Below, piece after piece: positions 39,572 to 47,493 of a DNA stretch of 64,000 bases (positions are counted from its first letter, which is position 1; each line of letters begins with the position of its first letter). The stretch spans positions 1 to 64,000 of the forward strand of contig JACRJC010000034.1 of assembly GCA_016215555.1 (NCBI GenBank), in the 5' to 3' direction. The stretch comes from Rhodospirillales bacterium (lineage in GTDB: Bacteria; Pseudomonadota; Alphaproteobacteria; Rhodospirillales; WMHbin7). Made by a program: the position numbers and the translations under genes. Under the pieces are notes generated by a model, which did no database searches, had not been told where the DNA came from, and worked only from the letters and a program-made list of their open reading frames with translations.

Positions 39572-41055
39572 GCCTGTTCCTCGTTCATGGCCATTTTGCG
39601 GACGTCGCCCTTGACGATCTTGCCCATGGCGTTGCGGGGCAGTTGGTCGACGAAAATGACGGCGCGCGGATGCTTGTAGCGGGCGACCCGGTCCTGGAAC
39701 AGGCGCATGACGTCGCCTTCCGTTATTCGCGCGCCTAGCCTGCGCACCACCACCGCCACCGCCACCTCGCCCCAATGCGGATCCTTGCGGCCGACCACGG
39801 CGCATTCCTGGATTTCTGGACATTCGGCCATCACCATTTCCAGCTGGGCCGGATAGATGTTCTCGCCGCCCGAGATGATCATGTCCTTCTTGCGGTCGCT
39901 GACGATCAGGAAACCATCGGCATCGACATGGCCGACATCGCCGGTATGGAACCAGCCCTCCTGAAGGGCGCGGGCCGTCGCCGCGTCATCCTTCCAATAG
40001 CCGCTCATCAGATTGGGGCCGCGAACCAGAATCTCGCCGTCGGTTCCGGCATCGACATCCCGCCCGGCATTGTCGATGACGCGCAACTGGCAGTGCAGGG
40101 CGGCTTTGCCGGTCGATCCCGGCCTGGTCCTGGCTCCGTCCGGCGTCTGATAGGCGGCGATGGGCGCCGTCTCGGTCGAGCCATAGACTTGAACAAGGGG
40201 GATGCCGCGCTCGAAGATGGACTGCACCAAGGGGACCGGCACGATGGTCGAGCCGGTGGAAATCATGCGCAGCGAGGACAGGTCGGCGCTTTGCCAATTG
40301 GGCAGCGCCATCAGCGCGTGCAACTGCGTCGGCACCAGCACCGTCAGGGTGATCCGTTCCTGCGCCAAGGTCTTCAGGCAGGCTTCGGGATCGAATTTGG
40401 CGTGCAGATGAACCGTCGCCCCGGCATGCAAGGCCGGCAGGGTCTGGATGTTCATCCCGCCGACATGAAACAAGGGCAAGGTCGTCAGCACGCGGTCGTT
40501 CTGCGACAATGCATGCATATGCGTGCTGTTGACGGCGTTCCATTGCAGCGCCTCTTGCGTCAGCAGCGCCCCCTTGGGCTGGCCCGTCGTGCCCGACGTA
40601 TAGCAGATGACGACACCGTCTTCCCTGCTTCCCTGGCGGGAGGCGACGGGCTGGGCCCGGGCATGGAGCTGGGTCAGGGAATCGCCGGTCGATATCGAGC
40701 GTGGACCAAGATCCGACGGCGCCATCTTGATGAAATCGGGGTCCGCAACCAGCAGCCCGGGTGCGCAGTCTTTGATGATATAGGTGATTTCGGGCGCCGC
40801 CAGCCGCCAATTGATGGGCACCAGGATGGCGCCCAGGCGGGCGCATCCGAACAGCAGGCTTAGCATTTCCGGCGCGTTCAGCCCCAGCCAGACGATGCGG
40901 TCGCCCCTGCCGATGCCAAGTTCGGCCAGCATGCCCGCCGATTTTTGCGCATGCAAGGCCAGTTGGGCGTAGGACAGCGACAGCCCATTGCCCGTCAGCG
41001 CCAGCTTATCGGGCGTGAATCCGGCATGGCGTTCGATCCAATCGAGAAGGTCCAT
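39568..41055 (-). CDS. AMP-forming acyl-CoA ligase
   Basis: A 495-residue ANL enzyme: YTSGTTGQPKGA (P-loop), YGSTETAP, GWFHTGDVG, and the C-terminal RNAMGKIVKGD with its catalytic Lys. It activates a carboxylic acid to its CoA ester. The start at 41055 is preferred because GAGGAGG lies 5 bases upstream. It follows the thiolase gene by 24 bases. Substrate unknown. Confidence 0.92.
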   Translation of the reverse strand: MDLLDWIERHAGFTPDKLALTGNGLSLSYAQLALHAQKSAGMLAELGIGRGDRIVWLGLNAPEMLSLLFGCARLGAILVPINWRLAAPEITYIIKDCAPGLLVADPDFIKMAPSDLGPRSISTGDSLTQLHARAQPVASRQGSREDGVVICYTSGTTGQPKGALLTQEALQWNAVNSTHMHALSQNDRVLTTLPLFHVGGMNIQTLPALHAGATVHLHAKFDPEACLKTLAQERITLTVLVPTQLHALMALPNWQSADLSSLRMISTGSTIVPVPLVQSIFERGIPLVQVYGSTETAPIAAYQTPDGARTRPGSTGKAALHCQLRVIDNAGRDVDAGTDGEILVRGPNLMSGYWKDDAATARALQEGWFHTGDVGHVDADGFLIVSDRKKDMIISGGENIYPAQLEMVMAECPEIQECAVVGRKDPHWGEVAVAVVVRRLGARITEGDVMRLFQDRVARYKHPRAVIFVDQLPRNAMGKIVKGDVRKMAMNEEQA

Positions 41056-41079
41056 CTTTGCCTCCTCTCTGCCCATGGC

Positions 41080-42282
41080 CTAATCGCCGACCTTGATGAC
41101 GACGGCCATCGCCGTATCGCCGGCGGCGCAGCCCGAGAACAGGCCGACTCCGCCGCCCCTGACCACCAATTCCTCGGCCAGTTCGATGACCGAGCGCAAG
41201 CCCATCGGGGCCTGGGGATGGCCCCAGATCAGCGAGCAGCCGTAATTGTTCATGCGCTCGAGGGGAAAGCCGGTGGCCTGGGCGAAGATCAGATCGTTGA
41301 CGGCGAAGGGATTGTGGGTCTTCACGCAATCGACGGCATTGATTTCAAGCCCCGCCTGGGCCAAGGCCCGCTTGGCGGCGGGAATGGCGGCTTCGGGCAT
41401 GAAGGCCAGATCGGCGCGCGCCAGGCCGAAACCCAGGATGCGGATGCGCACGTTAGGATCTTGCGACAAATCCCTGGCCCGCTCGGGCGTGGCCAGAATG
41501 ACGCCGGCATTGCCGTCGCAGGGAAAAGTCTGACCGCCGAAAGTGACCGTGCCGCCTTCCTGGACCGGCTTCAATTTGGCCAAGCCCTCGGGCGTGGAAA
41601 CGGCGATTCCCTCGTCGCCTTCCAACACCGGCCCCGGACGTTTTGGATTGCCGGACGGCGTTTCGAAAGGCAGCGTCATATAGCGTTTCTGGAAAGCCTG
41701 GCCGTCTTCCAGAGCCATGCCATACTGCGCCTGGCGCATCATGACGACGCGGTGCTGATCTTCGGTCGAGGCCTTGTGCTTGGCGGCGCAATTCTCGGCC
41801 GTCGCCAGCATGGAATGATTGCCCAAAGGATCGCGGCCGAAATTCTCCATCACCCAGTCTTCCGCCTCGCCGGTGCCGCCCTGTCCGCGCGGATTGGGAT
41901 AATAGATGTGCGGACCGTTCGAGGTGCGGTCGGCGCAGACGGCCAAAGCCGCCCCGGCCATCCCGGCCTCGATTTCCTGGGTGCAGGCCAAAAGGCAGCG
42001 CACGCCGGTGGCGCAGGCCTGCATCAGGGTGGGCCCGCCGATATGGCCCATGCCGGCCAGGCCCGAAAGCCAGGGAAAGCCGTAGAAGGCGTGTTTCTGC
42101 GGCACCGAAAGTCCCAGCACGCCGTAATCGATGGTTTCCGGCGCGATCTTGCGCTTGGCCATTTCGCGCCGCGTGACTTCGGCGGCGAAGCGGATGGAAT
42201 GCAGATTGGCGAAACTGCCCTGCCATTTGGCGAAGGGCGTGCTCCAATATGCGCCATAGGGAATTTCGGTCCGGTGCGCCAT
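41080..42282 (-). CDS. Thiolase family acetyl-CoA acetyltransferase-like protein
   Basis: A 400-residue thiolase-fold enzyme. The nucleophilic Cys is in LMQACATGVR, an Asn-Pro-Phe replaces the usual NEAF (KTHNPFAVND), and the His and second Cys are in IWGHPQ and FSGCAAGD. This is closer to the divergent thiolases found beside MaoC genes in aromatic or steroid pathways than to standard beta-ketothiolases. It would release acetyl-CoA or another unit at the end of the route. Confidence 0.88.
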   Translation of the reverse strand: MAHRTEIPYGAYWSTPFAKWQGSFANLHSIRFAAEVTRREMAKRKIAPETIDYGVLGLSVPQKHAFYGFPWLSGLAGMGHIGGPTLMQACATGVRCLLACTQEIEAGMAGAALAVCADRTSNGPHIYYPNPRGQGGTGEAEDWVMENFGRDPLGNHSMLATAENCAAKHKASTEDQHRVVMMRQAQYGMALEDGQAFQKRYMTLPFETPSGNPKRPGPVLEGDEGIAVSTPEGLAKLKPVQEGGTVTFGGQTFPCDGNAGVILATPERARDLSQDPNVRIRILGFGLARADLAFMPEAAIPAAKRALAQAGLEINAVDCVKTHNPFAVNDLIFAQATGFPLERMNNYGCSLIWGHPQAPMGLRSVIELAEELVVRGGGVGLFSGCAAGDTAMAVVIKVGD

Positions 42283-42292
42283 GCGGGTTCCC

Positions 42293-42715
42293 CTAGTCCA
42301 AGGCCAGACTGGCGGTACCGGCCATCAGCACCTCGCCCTTCTGGTTCAGGGCCGCCAATTCCAGCATGACGATCTTCTCGCCCGCTTCTTCCGTCTTGGC
42401 GGCCACTTTTCCCTGGCAGGTGATGCTGTCGCCGGGAAAGGCCATCGAGGTGAAACGGCCCGAGAAGGAGCGGATGCGGTGCGATGGCACGACGTCGGTC
42501 AGCAACTGGCCCAGAAAGGCCATGGTCAGCATGCCGTGGGCGATGCAGCCGGGCAGACCGCCGGCTTTGGCCGCCTCCTCATCGACATGGATGGGATTAT
42601 GGTCGCCCGAAGCGCCGGCGAAGAGGGCCAGTTGCAAGCGGCTGATCGCCGGCTTGGCCAGGTTGGGCAGGCTGTCGCCGACATTCAGGTCATTGAAGCG
42701 AAGGGTCTGGGTCAT
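42293..42715 (-). CDS. MaoC-type enoyl-CoA hydratase subunit
   Basis: A 140-residue hot-dog protein with the hydratase-2 motif FAGASGDHNPIHVDEEAA (Asp and His catalytic) and GCIAHGMLTMAF. With the next gene it probably forms a two-part hydratase, as in split MaoC enzymes. It is preceded by the other MaoC gene after 11 bases. Confidence 0.9.
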   Translation of the reverse strand: MTQTLRFNDLNVGDSLPNLAKPAISRLQLALFAGASGDHNPIHVDEEAAKAGGLPGCIAHGMLTMAFLGQLLTDVVPSHRIRSFSGRFTSMAFPGDSITCQGKVAAKTEEAGEKIVMLELAALNQKGEVLMAGTASLALD

Positions 42716-42726
42716 GGCGCTCTCCC

Positions 42727-43170
42727 TCACCCGTTCCGAACCACTATTACGGTCCGTAAATCTGCCACGGCCTCGCCCCGCTGGTTGGAAAGCCGGGTTT
42801 CGGTGACGATGAACTGCAAGGCGCCGCCCTTCTTGTCGAACATATCGACGATCTTCTGGCGTCCGGTAATGGTGTCGCCGGCCAGGATGGGCGCATGGTA
42901 GGTGAAGATCTGCTCGCCATGCATGGATTTGCGCTTGTCGATGGCCATATCCTCCAGCACCAGGAAGGGCTGGTTGGCGTCCATAGCCAGGGTAAAACCG
43001 AAGGTGGGAGGGGCTGGAATGCTTGGAAAACCTTGCGATTTCGCAATTTCCGGATCTCGCCACAGAGGATTGTCGTCGCCGATGGCCTGGGCGAACTGGC
43101 GAATGCGGCCTTTTTCCACATCAAGCGTGAAAGTGGGATATTCTTTTCCGATCATGGCGCGATCGAACAT
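42727..43170 (-). CDS. MaoC-like N-terminal (FAS1-type) dehydratase subunit
   Basis: A 147-residue hot-dog protein of the MaoC N-terminal type (QFAQAIGDDNPLWRD, HGEQIFTYHAPILAGDTI). It is the first gene of the long operon, with GGGAG before the ATG at 43170. The likely partner is the MaoC subunit downstream. Confidence 0.88.
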   Translation of the reverse strand: MFDRAMIGKEYPTFTLDVEKGRIRQFAQAIGDDNPLWRDPEIAKSQGFPSIPAPPTFGFTLAMDANQPFLVLEDMAIDKRKSMHGEQIFTYHAPILAGDTITGRQKIVDMFDKKGGALQFIVTETRLSNQRGEAVADLRTVIVVRNG

Positions 43171-43270
43171 GATACGTCTCCCTGGTCGCACGAAGGCCTA
43201 TATTCGCCCCCGCTGATATGATCGGGCCATGTCGGCCTCGTTCTCCCTGTCTGGCGATTCCTAGTCGGGT

Positions 43271-43310
43271 TTTACGAACCTGTAAACCTGTTTTTACGGA
43301 CTTGTAAAAA
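43271..43310 (+). promoter_or_regulatory. Tandem TetR-type operators
   Basis: Two perfect inverted repeats of the form TTTAC-N6-GTAAA: 43271-43286 (spacer GAACCT) and 43291-43310, where the arms extend to TTTTTAC/GTAAAAA (spacer GGACTT). Their centres are 22 bp apart, about two helical turns. They lie in the divergent region between the operon start (43170) and the TetR gene (43379), the expected place for a local repressor to control both. Confidence 0.8.
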
Positions 43311-43378
43311 ATATTTCCCTCGGCTAGGTTCCTTACGCTTCGTCAGGAGCGCGGCGGGGACAATCAAGGAGTGCGTGA

Positions 43379-43966
43379 ATGAGCCGAAGGCTGGAAATTC
43401 TGCGCCGGGCCACGGAAATTTTCAACGACCAGGGGGTGAGCCGGACCACCTTCGAGGATATCGCCAACGCCGTCGGCATCAAGCGCGAGGCCATCTATTA
43501 TTATTTCAAGGGCCGGGGCGACATTCTGGCCGAAATCATCCTGCCGCAAAGCACGGCCCTGCTGGCCAATCTGCGCCACATCATCCGCTCGGACATGAGC
43601 AGCCCCGAAAAGCTGCGGGCCGCCATCGAAAGCCATGTCAGCAGCTTCAATCCCAGCTATCTGGAAATGACCATCGCCCTGCGCGAGGATCATTTCGTCA
43701 CCAAGGACGAAAAGCTGAAGGAACTGCGCCGGGTCTGGGCGGAATACAGCGATCTGTGGACCGGCCTGGTCGAGGAAGGGCAAGGCAACGGCAGCTTCAA
43801 GAACAGCGTCGATCCCAAGATGGCGGCCTTTGGAATCCTTGGCATGTGCAATTGGATGTCGCGCTGGTTCCATCCCGGCAAGGGCTTGTCGCTCCCCGAC
43901 ATCGCCGACACGTTCTCGATCCTGGTCGGCGAGGGCTTGATCGAGGACAAAAAGAAACCTTCCTAA
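43379..43966 (+). CDS. TetR family repressor of the divergent operon
   Basis: A 195-residue TetR protein. The N-terminal helix-turn-helix is clear (RATEIFNDQGVSRTTFEDIA, IKREAIYYYFKGRGD); the C-terminal part is a ligand-binding helical domain resembling regulators of acyl-CoA pathways. It is transcribed away from the 20-kb operon and probably binds the two inverted repeats, releasing them on binding an acyl-CoA intermediate. Confidence 0.9.
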   Translation: MSRRLEILRRATEIFNDQGVSRTTFEDIANAVGIKREAIYYYFKGRGDILAEIILPQSTALLANLRHIIRSDMSSPEKLRAAIESHVSSFNPSYLEMTIALREDHFVTKDEKLKELRRVWAEYSDLWTGLVEEGQGNGSFKNSVDPKMAAFGILGMCNWMSRWFHPGKGLSLPDIADTFSILVGEGLIEDKKKPS

Positions 43967-44055
43967 GATTGTTTTGAGCCAAGATCCGATTGGGGTCCAC
44001 GCCTTTGTCCATAATCCGCTGGGAAGGCTTGCGGAAGCTGGGAAACTGTCTTCAC

Positions 44056-44125
44056 CACCAAGGCACGAAGGCACCAAGAATGCGCCAAGGCACTTTCATC
44101 TACTTGGTGTCTTGGTGTCTTGGTG
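44056..44125. repeat. Inverted repeat of CACCAAG-type units
   Basis: Bases 44056-44078 (three CACCAAG-like units) pair with 44103-44125 (CTTGGTGTCTTGGTG...) at 20 of 23 positions around a 24-base loop. It lies in the 223-base gap between the TetR and CoA-ligase genes, which end facing each other, so it could act as a bidirectional terminator. Similar direct-repeat-like units occur in many genomes. No gene is seen in the gap. Confidence 0.6.
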
Positions 44126-44189
44126 TTTCAAAGCTTGGCGAATTCCGTTCCGGGGGCTGGATTGAGAAAGTCACCGAATGAGTCCTGCC

Positions 44190-45806
44190 CTAGCGAAGCA
44201 TGAAGCGCTGCAGCTTGCCGGTCAGCGTGCGCGGCAGGGAATCGCGAAAATCGATCTGGCGCGGATATTTATAGGGGGCGATCTGCGCCTTCACGTAATC
44301 TTGCAATTCCTTGGTGGTGGCCTCGCCGGCCAGTGCCGGATCGCGAAGCACGATAAAGGCCTTCACCACCTGGCCGCGCTCGGGATCGGGGGCGCCGATA
44401 ACGGCGCATTCGGCGACTTTGGGATGGTCGAGCAGGACGTTTTCGACCTCGATGCCCGAGATGTTGTAACCCGCCGAGATGATCATGTCGTCGCTGCGCG
44501 CCTGATACCAGAAATAGCCGTCCGCATCCATCCGATAGATGTCGCCGGTCAGGTTCCAGCCATTCTTCACATAGGCCTGCTGACGCTCGAGATTGTCGAG
44601 ATAGCGGCAGCCGGTCGGCCCCCTGATGGCCAGCCGCCCCATGGTTTCGGGCGGTGCAGGAAGACCGTCATCTCCCAGAATGCAGGCTTCATAGCCGGGG
44701 ACGACGCGGCCCGTGGCGCCGGGGCGGATATCGTCGCCGGCGGCGGCGATGAAGATATGCAGCATCTCGGTGGCGCCGATGCCATCGACGATGCGAAGCC
44801 CCGTCACGCTACGCCAGCGCTCCCAGGTCGGCTGCGGCAGATGCTCGCCCGCCGACACGCACAGACGCAGCGATGACAGGTCGAATTTCTGGGCCAGGTC
44901 CGACATCGCACGATAGGCGGTGGGGGCTGTGTAAAGGCCGGTGACGCGGTATTTTTGCACGGCTTCCAGCAATTTTTCCGGCGTGAAGCTTTCCTGCAGC
45001 AGCACCGCGGCGCCGCGGCTGAAGGGAAACAGGACCAACGCCCCCAAGCCGAAGGTAAAGGCCAAGGGCGGCGTGCCGGTGAACAAGTCGTCGGGCTTGA
45101 TATCCAATAATTCCGGGAAGCAATCGCAGGCTGCCACCAGATCGCGGTGGAAATGCATGGTCCCCTTGGCCGGTCCCGTCGTGCCCGAGGTAAAAGCGAT
45201 GATGGCGACATCGTCGGCGTCGGTGGCGACATTGGAAAAGCCCGCCCCCTTTTGGGCCATCGCGGCGTCAAGCTCGGCAGCCGGATCCGTCCCCTCGCCC
45301 AGCGCCGTGAAGCGCATGACTTGACGAAGGCCTGGTTCCTTCTCTTGCGTCGCCGTTACCTCGTCGCCCAGGCGCAGATCGCACAGCGCATGCGTGATTC
45401 TGGCCTTGGCGCAGATATAGGTCAGCTCGCGCGCCCTTAAGAGCGGCATGGTGGCGACGCAAACGCCCCCCGCCTTCAGCACGGCGAACCAAGCCGCCAC
45501 CATCATCGGCGTGTTGGGGCTGTGCAACAGCACGCGGTTGCCAGGGACCAGCCCCAGATCTTCGGTCAGCACCCGGGCGATGCGGTCGGCGCGATCCTTC
45601 AACGCGTCATAAGTCCAGACCCGACCGGCGAAACGGATAGCCGGCGAAGCGCCAAAGCCCGCCTCGATCTGGCGGTCGAGCAGCCAGACGGCGGCGTTCA
45701 GTTGCCGGGGCAGATCCTTAAGCGGCGGGTTCGATGAATCGATGACCGGCCACAGCTCGGGCGGCGGCAGTTGCGTTCGGGCGAACCCGTCGATATGAGC
45801 CGACAT
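44190..45806 (-). CDS. Aromatic acid CoA ligase (2-aminobenzoate/benzoate type)
   Basis: A 538-residue ANL enzyme with FTSGTTGPAKGTMHFHRD, DGIGATEMLHIF, WNLTGDIYRMD and the C-terminal PRTLTGKLQRFMLR. The N terminus (HIDGFARTQLPPPELWP) and the GATEM variant resemble benzoate and 2-aminobenzoate CoA ligases. GGGAGGTT precedes the ATG at 45806. Adjacent MarR and RidA genes share palindromes with its promoter, which suggests a small aromatic-acid regulon. The substrate is not proven. Confidence 0.8.
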   Translation of the reverse strand: MSAHIDGFARTQLPPPELWPVIDSSNPPLKDLPRQLNAAVWLLDRQIEAGFGASPAIRFAGRVWTYDALKDRADRIARVLTEDLGLVPGNRVLLHSPNTPMMVAAWFAVLKAGGVCVATMPLLRARELTYICAKARITHALCDLRLGDEVTATQEKEPGLRQVMRFTALGEGTDPAAELDAAMAQKGAGFSNVATDADDVAIIAFTSGTTGPAKGTMHFHRDLVAACDCFPELLDIKPDDLFTGTPPLAFTFGLGALVLFPFSRGAAVLLQESFTPEKLLEAVQKYRVTGLYTAPTAYRAMSDLAQKFDLSSLRLCVSAGEHLPQPTWERWRSVTGLRIVDGIGATEMLHIFIAAAGDDIRPGATGRVVPGYEACILGDDGLPAPPETMGRLAIRGPTGCRYLDNLERQQAYVKNGWNLTGDIYRMDADGYFWYQARSDDMIISAGYNISGIEVENVLLDHPKVAECAVIGAPDPERGQVVKAFIVLRDPALAGEATTKELQDYVKAQIAPYKYPRQIDFRDSLPRTLTGKLQRFMLR

Positions 45807-45890
45807 TTCAGAACCTCCCTGGACTGGCGTTTCTGGGGGCGGTTGACCGCTCTTGACGCAGCGGCCTTGCCGCAAAGCTGGCCATGATGC

Positions 45891-45902
45891 TTTATGTATA
45901 AA
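45891..45902 (+). promoter_or_regulatory. MarR-type operator upstream of the CoA ligase
   Basis: TGC-TTTATGTATAAA-ATAA, one of three similar palindromes in this neighbourhood. It lies 85 bases before the ligase start on the minus strand. Confidence 0.65.
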
Positions 45903-46002
45903 ATAACTGGCCGCGTCTCGCAACCGCGTCGGCAGATTTTTGCCGTCCGGGCCTCATATCAGCAACCACGAATGAAGGGTTTTCCCCTTATCCGGGGAGG
46001 GA

Positions 46003-46527
46003 TCAAGCGCCGCGGTTTTTCAGCCTCCCTCGGCTTTTGCCCGCCTTGGCGGCTGGAGGACGGCAAGCCTTTTCCCGCCCTGACAACTTCATTTTCTGAA
46101 GAAGGGCCAGAAGTTGATTCAATTCGGCGCCCGTCAATCCGGCCATGGCCTCGGCCACCCATTGCTGATTGGCCGGGATCATACTCTCGAATTCCTGCTT
46201 GCCCTTGGCGGTCAGGGTGACGCGCTGGACGCGCTTGTCCCTGGGATCGGGAATCCGCCCCACCAGCCGTTCTCCGACCAGCCTTGCGGTCAGGCCGGTG
46301 ACATTGCCGTTGGAGACCATCAGGCGGCTGGACAATTCGCCCATGGTTAGACCATCGGGCGCCCGGTAAAGCTGCGACAAGAGGTCAAAACGCGGCAGGG
46401 TCGAGGCGAAACCGTCGCGCAAGCCGGTCTGAATGCGCCCCTCGATCCGCCGGACATTGCCGTACAAGGCCAGCCACACCCGAAGCGGCAGCGTTCCATC
46501 CGTCTTGCGCTTGGCTGGGGTCGCCAT
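46003..46527 (-). CDS. MarR family transcriptional regulator
   Basis: A 174-residue MarR protein with the winged helix-turn-helix (LTMGELSSRLMVSNGNVTGL, RIPDPRDKRVQRVTLTAKG) and a basic C-terminal tail. It is placed between the CoA ligase gene and ridA. The three matching palindromes, including one 29 bases before its own start, imply autoregulation and control of both neighbours. The effector may be an aromatic acid or its CoA ester. Confidence 0.88.
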   Translation of the reverse strand: MATPAKRKTDGTLPLRVWLALYGNVRRIEGRIQTGLRDGFASTLPRFDLLSQLYRAPDGLTMGELSSRLMVSNGNVTGLTARLVGERLVGRIPDPRDKRVQRVTLTAKGKQEFESMIPANQQWVAEAMAGLTGAELNQLLALLQKMKLSGREKACRPPAAKAGKSRGRLKNRGA

Positions 46528-46555
46528 CGGCCAATCTTCCTCGCTGCCTATTTGC

Positions 46556-46567
46556 TTGATATATAAA
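46556..46567 (+). promoter_or_regulatory. MarR-type operator upstream of marR
   Basis: TGC-TTGATATATAAA-ATTT, same pattern as the sites at 45891 and 46641, placed right before the marR start. Confidence 0.6.
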
Positions 46568-46640
46568 ATTTTCCGAGCATCGCTGCAAGGCCGTTCGGCA
46601 GGAGGGCGAGATTCCGGCTTGCCTAGCGCAGACGATTTGC

Positions 46641-46652
46641 TTTAAGCTTAAA
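46641..46652 (+). promoter_or_regulatory. MarR-type operator upstream of ridA
   Basis: TGC-TTTAAGCTTAAA-ATAA. The 12-base core is a perfect palindrome, 26 bases before the ridA start. Confidence 0.65.
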
Positions 46653-46677
46653 ATAATGTCGATGCAAGGAGGAATGC

Positions 46678-47076
46678 ATGTGGCGAATCCTGGCCCCGGC
46701 CGAATGGCCGCAGCCCAAGGGTTATGTCGATGGCGTGGCCGCAAAGGGAACGCTGATCGCCGTCGCCGGCCAGGTCGGTTGGGACGAGCAGCACAGTCTG
46801 GCCGGTCCAGGCGTCAGCGAACAGGCAGCCCAGGCCTTGCGCAACATCTGCCGCGTTGTCGCCGAGGCGGGCGGCAAGCCCGAACACATCGTGCGCCTGA
46901 CCTGGTTTCTGACCAGCAAGGACGCCTATGTCGCCGAGCGCAAGGAACTGGGCCTGGCCTATCGCTCGGTCATGGGCAAGCATTATCCGGCCATGACCGC
47001 CGTTCAGGTGGTGGCCCTGATGGTCAAGGACGCCCTGGTCGAGATCGAGGCCCTGGCCGTCATCCCCGATGCCTAA
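46678..47076 (+). CDS. ridA: RidA/YjgF/UK114 family protein
   Basis: A 132-residue RidA-like trimeric enamine/imine deaminase (AAKGTLIAVAGQVGWDE, VVAEAGGKPEHIVRLTWF, ALVEIEALAVIPDA). In amino-aromatic pathways such proteins hydrolyse 2-amino-muconate-type or enamine intermediates. The ATG at 46678 follows AAGGAGG. Its own upstream palindrome ties it to the MarR regulon. Confidence 0.88.
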   Translation: MWRILAPAEWPQPKGYVDGVAAKGTLIAVAGQVGWDEQHSLAGPGVSEQAAQALRNICRVVAEAGGKPEHIVRLTWFLTSKDAYVAERKELGLAYRSVMGKHYPAMTAVQVVALMVKDALVEIEALAVIPDA

Positions 47077-47094
47077 AACGATGGGCTTTCACTG

Positions 47095-47295
47095 TCACGC
47101 GCTTGACGCTTTTTGCAATTTCGCCCGCGCCCCGGTCAGCGCCGCATAGGCGGACCGCGTCTTCTCGGCGATTTCCATGATCCGCTCCCAGCCCAAGGGC
47201 AATTCCTCGGACAGATCGTGCAGCTCCTTTTTGGCCGACGTGGCGCGGGCCGATAATTTTCTGACGTCTTCTTTCAACTTTTCGATGTCTTCCAT
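47095..47295 (-). CDS. DUF683/CCE_0567-type small helical protein
   Basis: A 66-residue two-helix protein (MEDIEKLKEDVRKL, LHDLSEELPLGWERIMEIAE). The LHDLSE-LP-W-I pattern is that of the Rop-like DUF683 proteins normally encoded beside nifX in nitrogen-fixation clusters. The start at 47295 has AGGAAGG upstream. It is convergent with ridA, and no nif gene is in this window. Confidence 0.75.
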   Translation of the reverse strand: MEDIEKLKEDVRKLSARATSAKKELHDLSEELPLGWERIMEIAEKTRSAYAALTGARAKLQKASSA

Positions 47296-47493
47296 GTTTT
47301 CCTTCCTGTTGCCTTTTTGGCTTGCTGCAATCCGCCTGCCAAACCAATGGCTTGATTCATAATTCATTTTTCTAAAACACCTGCCGGCTTTACGACCAAT
47401 TATGTTCGGAATGACGACAAGAAACGGTTCGGTTGCGTTTGCCGCCGGGTATTGAATCGGCTTATAAAGGCGGATGCAGGGGGATCGTCGATA

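Noticed and set aside
43974-44165. Short open frames between the TetR and CoA ligase genes
   Set aside because: They read through the CACCAAG inverted repeat; composition is repeat-derived and no ribosome site is seen.
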